64,000 nt of DNA, from assembly GCA_947044405.1 (NCBI GenBank), contig CAMRHE010000646.1, positions 266,001 through 330,000 of the forward strand, written 5' to 3'. Each line of letters opens with the position of its first letter. The first letter of the stretch is position 1. The position numbers were made by a program, and so were the translations under genes. The notes under the pieces are model-generated. The model had not been told where the DNA came from, did no database searches, and saw only the letters and a list, made by a program, of their open reading frames with translations. Source of the DNA: Leptodactylus fallax (taxonomy: Eukaryota; Chordata; Amphibia; Anura; Leptodactylidae). This document shows, one piece after another, positions 58,801-64,000 of this stretch.

Positions 58801-61800
58801 TCTTCTTGTCCTTGGTTCTATCTCACCCATGGTCCTGGGTGGAGGGGACGCCCGGCTCTCAGGTTACACCGTAGCAGTAGGACCATGTGAGGGTCTCATA
58901 AAGGAGTCTGATGGACTCTTCTTGTCCTTGGTTCTATCTCATCCATGGTCCTGGGTGGAGGGGGTGCCCGGCTCTCAGGTTACACCGTAGCAGTAGGACC
59001 ATGTGAGGGTCTCATAAAGGAGTCTGATGGACTCTTCTTGTCCTTGGTTCTATCTCATCCATGGTCCTGGGTGGAGGGGGTGCCCGGCTCTCAGGTTACA
59101 CCGTAGCAGTAGGACCATGTGAGGGTCTCATAAAGGAGTCTGATGGACTCTTCTTGTCCTTGGTTCTATCTCATCCATGGTCCTGGGTGGAGGGGACGCC
59201 CGGCTCTCAGGTTACACCGTAGCAGTAGGACCATGTGAGGGTCTCATAAAGGAGTCTGATGGACTCTTCTTGTCCTTGGTTCTATCTCACCCATGGTCCT
59301 GGGTGGAGGGGACGCCTGGCTCTCAGGTTACACCGTAGCAGTAGGACCATGTGAGGGTCTCATAAAGGAGTCTGATGGACTCTTCTTGTCCTTGGTTCTA
59401 TCTCACCCATGGTCCTGGGTGGAGGGGACGCCCGGCTCTAAGGTTACACCGTAGCAGTAGGACCATGTGAGGGTCTCATAAAGGAGTCTGATGGACCCTT
59501 CTTGTCCTTGGTTCTATCTCATCCATGGTCCTGGGTGGAGCGGGCGCCCGGCTCTCAGGTTACACCATAGCAGTAGGACCATGTGAGGGTCTCATAAAGG
59601 AGTCTGATGGACTCTTCTTGTCCTTGGTTCTATCTCACCCATGGTCCTGGGTGGAGCGGGCGCCCGGCTCTCAGGTTACACCGTAGCAGTAGGACCATGT
59701 GAGGGTCTCATAAAGGAGTCTGATGGACTCTTCTTGTCCTTGGTTCTATCTCACCCATGGTCCTGGGTGGAGCGGGCGCCCGGCTCTCAGGCTGGGCCAT
59801 GTAGCAGTAGGGCCCATGTGAGGGTCTCATAAAGGAGTCTGATGGACTCTTCTTGTCCTTGGTTCTATCTCATCCATGGTCCTGGGTGGAGGGGACGCCC
59901 GGCTCTCAGGTTACACCGTAGCAGTAGGACCATGTGAGGGTCTCATAAAGGAGTCTGATGGACTCTTCTTGTCCTTGGTTCTATCTCATCCATGGTCCTG
60001 GGTGGAGCGGGCGCCCGGCTCTCAGGCTGGGCCATGTAGCAGTAAGACCCCTGTGGGGGTCTCACATAGGAGTCTGTATCTGATGGATTCTTTGTGTCCC
60101 TGGTTCTATCCCATCCATGGTGGAGGGGGAGCCCGGCTCTCAGGTTACACCGTAGCAGTAGGGTCTTTCCCGGCCACTAATTGATGGGACTCTCCCCAGA
60201 TGCCGGTTTTATGAGGTCTTGTAAATGAGGTGATTTACACCGGCCCTGCACCCTGTACTACCAGCACTTCCATCTACAAGGATTATTATTACTTAATCAT
60301 AAAACGTTCCTGTTCAATTTGCATTCAGGAATTACTTTTGGTCATAATGTCAGAAAATTCTGAAGCGTTGTCCAAGAATTGAAGAAAAGAAAAGTAGTCA
60401 CAGCAATATATGGTATAACCAGGGGCAGATTTGGAATGTGCCTGTACATACAGTATAAAGCACCCTTAATGCCTCCATACACAGTATACTGCCCCCTCAG
60501 TGCCCCTACACATAGTATACTGCCCTCACAGTGCCCCCCCACACAGTATACTGCCCTCTCAGTGCCCCCACACACAGTATACTGCCCTCTCAGTGCCCCT
60601 ACACATAGTATACTGCCCTCTCAGTGCCCCCACACACAGTATACTGCCCCCTCAGTGCCCCCACACACAGTATACTACCCCCAGTGTCCCCACACACAGT
60701 ATACTGCCCTCTCAGTGCCCCCACACACAGTATACTGCCCCCTCAGTGCCCCTACACATAGTATACTGCCCCCTCAGTGCCCCCACACACATTATACTGC
60801 CCCTTCAGTGCCCCCACACACAGTATACTACCCCCTCAGTGCCCCCACACACAGTATGCTGCTCCCTTAGTGCCCCCACATACAGTATACTACTCCCTCA
60901 GTGTCCCCACACACAGTATACTGCCCCCTCAGTGTCCCCACACACAGTATACTGCCCCCTCAGTGCCCCCACACACAGTATACTGCTCCCTTAGTGCCCC
61001 CACATACAGTATACTACTCCCTCAGTGTCCCCACACACAGTATACTGCCCCCTCAGTGCCCCCACACACAGTATACTGCTCCCTTAGTGCCCCCACATAC
61101 AGTATACTGCCCCTTCAGTGCCCCCACACACAGTATACTACCCCCTCAGTGCCCCCAAAACACAGTATACTGCTCCCTTAGTGCCCCCACATACAGTATA
61201 CTACTCCCTCAGTGCCCCCACACACAGTATAAAGCCCCCTTAATGCCTCTATGCACAGAATATTGCCCCCAGTTCCTCTATACACAGTATAAAGCCCCCA
61301 TAGTGCCCTCACACACAGTATACTGCCCCTTCAGTATCACCACACACAGTATACTGCCCCCTCAGTGCCCCCACACACATTATAAAGCCCCCTTAATGCC
61401 TCCATGCACATAATACTGCCCCCAGTACCTCTATACACAGTATGAAGCCCCCTTAGTTCCCTCACACGCAGTATAAAGCCCCCTTAGTGCCCTCACATGC
61501 AGTATATTGCCCCCTTACTGCTCTCACACAGAGCATACTGCCCTCTTAGTGCTCTCACACACAGTATACTGCCAGTCAGTGCCCCCTCTGTTTGTCATTC
61601 ACTGCACCACTGCAGCTAGTCACTGGACTCATACATGTAGGTGTCGCTGCCGAGGCCACCAGTGATTGGCTGCAGAGGTAACATGAATGATGTAGATGAT
61701 GTCATTGGGACGAGCAGAGATCACCAGAGATGGGAATCTAATGGATATACCGTATACTGCTGATGTCCAGCTTTCTGATAATGGCAGAAAATTCTTTGAA

Positions 61801-63214
61801 TTTTTTGCCTTTTTTGTATCAATAGCCTCACAACAATGTATTTATGTTAATTGTTAGCTGCAAACTTTATACATGCTGTTAGACTTAGCCTCCTGAGACA
61901 CCCTGCTGAGCTCACCTTCTTCTGCGGCTCCTGCAAGTTCATCTGGTTGTTTCCTTTGTTCTCTTAAAGAGCCCAGAATTCCTTTCCGATCAAAGTTACA
62001 AGACTTGGAGGTGAGGGAGAAGGAGACAGCCACCTTCCAGTGCGAGGTCCCGCAAACCATCACTGAATCCTCCTGGTACAAGGAAGAGACCAAAATCCAG
62101 CAGAGCTCAAAGTATAACATAGAGGAGGAAGGAACTATCCGGAGACTGACCATCCAGAACGTCACTGCCGATGATGACGCCGTCTACATCTGTGAGATGA
62201 AGGAGGGCAGCCGCACCATCGCTGAGCTGTCCGTACAAGGTTTGTCCTGTCACACACACCAAAGACATAGGAGCATAAGACCAAACATGACAAAACCCAC
62301 AGACCCCGAGCAACATCTCACAATAAGTCTCCATCTCATGTCCTGTAACTGTGTAAATCCTTCACTTATTCCCTCCTGAGCCTGGGCTATGTATTAAACT
62401 TTAGTACCAGCTCTGTATGTCACTAGAGTATAAAATATAAGAGCAGAATTGTGAGTCCAGCTCTGGATGTAACAGGGAAATAAGATATGATATAACAGCA
62501 GAATTATCAGTGCAGTTCTGGATGTCCTGGACTATAAGATATGATATAGGAGCAGAATTATGAGTGCAGCTCTGGATGTAGCAGGACTATAAAACATGAT
62601 ATAACAGCAGAATTGTGAGTTCAGCTCTGTATGTAAAAGGACTATAAGACATGATGTAAGAGCAGAATTATGAGTGTATCTCTGGATGTCCTGGACTATA
62701 AGTCATGATATAAGAGCAGAATTGTGAGTGCAGCTCTGGAAGTAACAGTACTATAAGACATGATGTAAGAGCAGAATTGTGAGTGCAGCTCTGGATGTCA
62801 CGGTACTTTAGAGCTCGGTTCAGGACCAGTGTAAGTGAAGTGTAGGGATTACATGATCACCCTGAAGGTTACATGGAGGTTTATCTGTATAGAGATGTAA
62901 TCCTGTTATTATATGGTATATGTTGTAATGATTGTTTCCTCCCTCCTGTGTAGGTAACATTATAAAGAAGCTTCCCCGCAGGACGGCAGTACCGGTCAGT
63001 GACACAGCCATCTTCTGTGTAGAGCTGGACAATGACTGTGAGAAGGTCAGGTGGGCAATCAATGGGCAGAACGTGGTCCCCGATGGTCGCATCTCCATCA
63101 CATCCTCTGGTAAACAGCACACTATGATTATCCGCGAGTGCAAGAACAGCGACTCTGGCGAGATCGCCTTCATAGCCGATGAGTGCAAAACGTCCACCCA
63201 ATTCACCGTCACCA
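54698..63214 (+). CDS. OBSCN: Obscurin, N-terminal part (gene continues beyond the window)
   Basis: Seen: three exons (54689-55823, 61970-62239, 62954-63214), all joined in phase 1, encode the first five Ig-like domains, about 553 residues. The N-terminus MDSSSFSGVPRFLTRPKAF and the blocks FVTGEPKPEIVWKKD, EGRRHVVYEDEQENFVLKI and KYNIEEEGT.RRLT match obscurin strongly. Known of the family: obscurin is a giant (700-900 kDa) sarcomeric protein at the M-band and Z-disk. It links myofibrils to the sarcoplasmic reticulum through ankyrins, and its Ig1 and Ig3 domains bind titin and myomesin respectively. The paralogue OBSL1 also starts with Ig domains, but this sequence follows obscurin more closely. 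Only the extreme 5' end of a gene with many tens of exons is present. A noncoding 5' exon is expected upstream of 54689. Confidence 0.95.
55920..56067. mobile_element. Short Tc1/mariner-type MITE in OBSCN intron
   Basis: The ends cagtgaaaccacctctttga and gaaagaggtttcact are inverted, with gagaagaccac repeated inside in the same orientation and gtggtcatttgaaagag opposite. TA lies on each side. 148 bp, no coding capacity. Confidence 0.7.
56068..56667. other. OBSCN intron, unique part
   Basis: No repeat or gene recognised. Confidence 0.4.
56672..57107. mobile_element. Non-autonomous Tc1-like element in OBSCN intron
   Basis: The left end ctatgcagaaattttaggca with ggtgtgg and aagaatgccttcaggaatag is inverted at the right end as ctatttctgaacgcattctt and ccacacctgcttaacacttt. 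The interior keeps ggtcacaccaaatatagatg and agttctccaagatggt, typical of a Tc1 family found in fish and frogs. There is no transposase frame. The right end runs directly into the 116-bp array. Confidence 0.72.
57110..60165. repeat. 116-bp minisatellite, about 26 copies, in OBSCN intron
   Basis: Unit starts ctctcaggttacaccgtagc, continues gaccatgtgagggtctcata and ggactcttcttgtccttggt, and ends gtcctgggtggagggggtgc; the period is 116 bp. Copies are nearly identical except for gggtgc/ggacgc/cgggcgc and the last two, which are more diverged. Short frames within it are artefacts. Confidence 0.97.
60166..60454. other. OBSCN intron, unique spacer
   Basis: Nothing recognisable between the two arrays. 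Confidence 0.4.
60455..61580. repeat. ~31-bp minisatellite in OBSCN intron, inverted relative of array 1
   Basis: About 36 copies with agtatactgccccctcagtg and ccccacacac; subtypes read actgctcccttagtgccccc. The unit is the reverse complement of the 30-bp unit at 1285-2912 (its minus strand reads atgctccttagtgtccccac) with a few substitutions, so both belong to one family. Frames of 130-170 codons through it are artefacts. Confidence 0.95.
61581..61969. other. OBSCN intron, 3' end
   Basis: Unique sequence ending in the polypyrimidine tract ttcctttgttctcttaaag used as acceptor for the Ig4 exon. Confidence 0.5.
61970..62239 (+). CDS. OBSCN: OBSCN exon encoding Ig4
   Basis: A 270-nt, phase 1-1 exon, acceptor ttgttctcttaaag, donor acaag|gtttgt. 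It reads PRIPFRSKLQDLEVREKETA, FQCEVPQ, WYKEETKIQQSSKYNIEEEG and DDDAVYICEMKEGSRTIAEL. One complete I-set Ig domain per symmetrical exon is the rule in obscurin and titin genes. It is separated from the previous exon by a 6.1-kb repeat-filled intron. Confidence 0.96.
62405..62815. repeat. 55-bp tandem repeat in OBSCN intron, about 7 copies
   Basis: Units of gagcagaattgtgagtgcag with ctctggatgt and ggactataagacatgatata. gcagaatt recurs every 55 bp from ~62443 to ~62773. Moderately diverged copies, resembling a family dispersed in frog DNA. Confidence 0.93.
62954..63214 (+). CDS. OBSCN: OBSCN exon encoding Ig5
   Basis: A 261-nt, phase 1-1 exon, acceptor cctcctgtgtag, donor cacca|gtaagt. It reads NIIKKLPRRTAVPVSDTAIF, CVELDNDCEKVRWAINGQ and NSDSGEIAFIADECKTSTQF. 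The C-terminal Cys is shifted to the DECKTS position, as in this obscurin Ig domain. The next exon lies outside the window. Confidence 0.95.
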
Positions 63215-63274
63215 GTAAGTACACAACACCAGGCAGGACAGGGGCTAAAAACACCTGGGATCACTGAAGGACCG

Positions 63275-64000
63275 CTGATCAATGGCTGAGTGATCGCTGA
63301 TCAATGTCTGAATGACCGCTGATCAATGGCTGAGTGATCGCTGATCAATGTCTGAATGACCGCTGATCAATGGCTTAGTGACCGCTGATCAGTGGCTGAG
63401 TGACCGCTGATCAATGGCTGAGTGACCGCTGATCAGTGGCTGAGTGACTGCTGATCAGTGCCTGAGTGACTGCTGATCAATGGCTGAGTGACCGCTGATC
63501 AATGGCTGAGTGACCGCTGATCAATGGCTGAGTGACCGCTGATCAATGGCTTAGTGACCGCTGATCAATGGCTGAGTGACTGCTGATCAATGGCTTAGTG
63601 ACCGCTGATCAGTGGCTGAGTGACCGCTGATCAATGGCTGAGTGACCGCTGATCAATGGCTTAGTGACCGCTGATCAATTGCTGAGTGACCGCTGATCAG
63701 TGGCTGAGTGACCGCTGATCAATGGCTGAGTGACCGCTGATCAATGGCTGAGTGACCGCTGATCAATGGCTTAGTGACCGCTGATCAGTGGCTTAGTGAC
63801 CGCTGATCAATGGCTGAGTGATCGCTGATCAATGGCTGAGTGATCGCTGATCAATGTCTGAATGATCGCTGATCAGTGGCTGAGTGACCGCTGATCAATG
63901 GCTGAGTGACCGCTGATCAGTGGCTGAGTGATCGCTGATCAATGGCTGAGTGACCGCTGATCAATGGCTGAGTGATCGCTGATCAATGGCTGAGTGATCG
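63275..64000. repeat. 22-bp minisatellite in OBSCN intron, running off the window
   Basis: About 33 copies of ctgatcaatggctgagtgac plus cg, period 22 bp. Variants are caatgg/cagtgg, gctgag/gcttag/tctgaa and gaccgc/gatcgc/gactgc. It begins about 60 bp after the Ig5 exon donor and reaches the window edge, so its full length is unknown. Confidence 0.97.

Noticed and set aside
60379..61413. Pro/Thr/Tyr-rich frames of 130-170 codons
   Set aside because: Translation of the ~31-bp intronic minisatellite in three frames.

Overview
This is a window of vertebrate nuclear DNA, most likely from an anuran (frog or toad). It has spliced genes with long introns, Tc1-like DNA transposons, an L2-clade LINE, tRNA-derived SINEs, and an extraordinary load of minisatellites, several of which look like families dispersed in frog genomes. 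There is no sign of operons, CRISPR or bacterial structure.

Two protein-coding genes are supported, both on the + strand. (1) A MEIOC-family gene (meiosis-specific coiled-coil protein) runs from about 341 to 8857. I join six exons whose splice sites and phases agree and give a 787-codon reading frame. Its C-terminal part is clearly MEIOC. (2) The 5' end of obscurin (OBSCN) runs from 54689 past the window edge. A large first coding exon holds three Ig domains, and two further phase-1 exons hold one Ig domain each. The 46 kb between the genes holds no further convincing coding gene.

Layout: 1-8.9 kb MEIOC-like gene, with a 30-bp minisatellite in its first intron. 10.6-13.4 kb SINE, then a purine-rich 30-bp array. 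14.65-19.4 kb 41-bp array. 21.96-23.33 kb Tc1-like transposon with both inverted repeats and TA flanks. 23.7-24.6 kb 40-bp array. 25.8-33.95 kb 35-bp AT-rich array (~8.1 kb). 34.0-34.3 kb short unique segment with a TATA box, E-boxes and a strong splice donor, a candidate OBSCN promoter and noncoding exon. 35.8-39.65 kb two back-to-back 30-bp arrays. 39.7-40.0 kb unique segment with clustered muscle-type motifs. 40.95-44.64 kb 55-bp array that carries a CTCF-like motif in many units. 45.3-48.06 kb three more arrays, the last derived from Tc1 transposase sequence. 46.8-50.96 kb minus-strand Tc1-like element split by an L2 insertion. 52.5-54.0 kb inverted-repeat element with a 686-bp TTAA-flanked palindrome nested inside it. 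54.7-64 kb OBSCN exons and introns with four more arrays. Roughly half of the window is tandem repeat.

The two genes need not work together: MEIOC acts in germ-cell meiotic entry and obscurin in the muscle sarcomere. The intergenic region may matter as a boundary between a germline gene and a muscle gene, because about 20 perfect matches to the CTCF core consensus lie there in one orientation. All functional statements are inferred from sequence and family knowledge. No alignment or database search was run.
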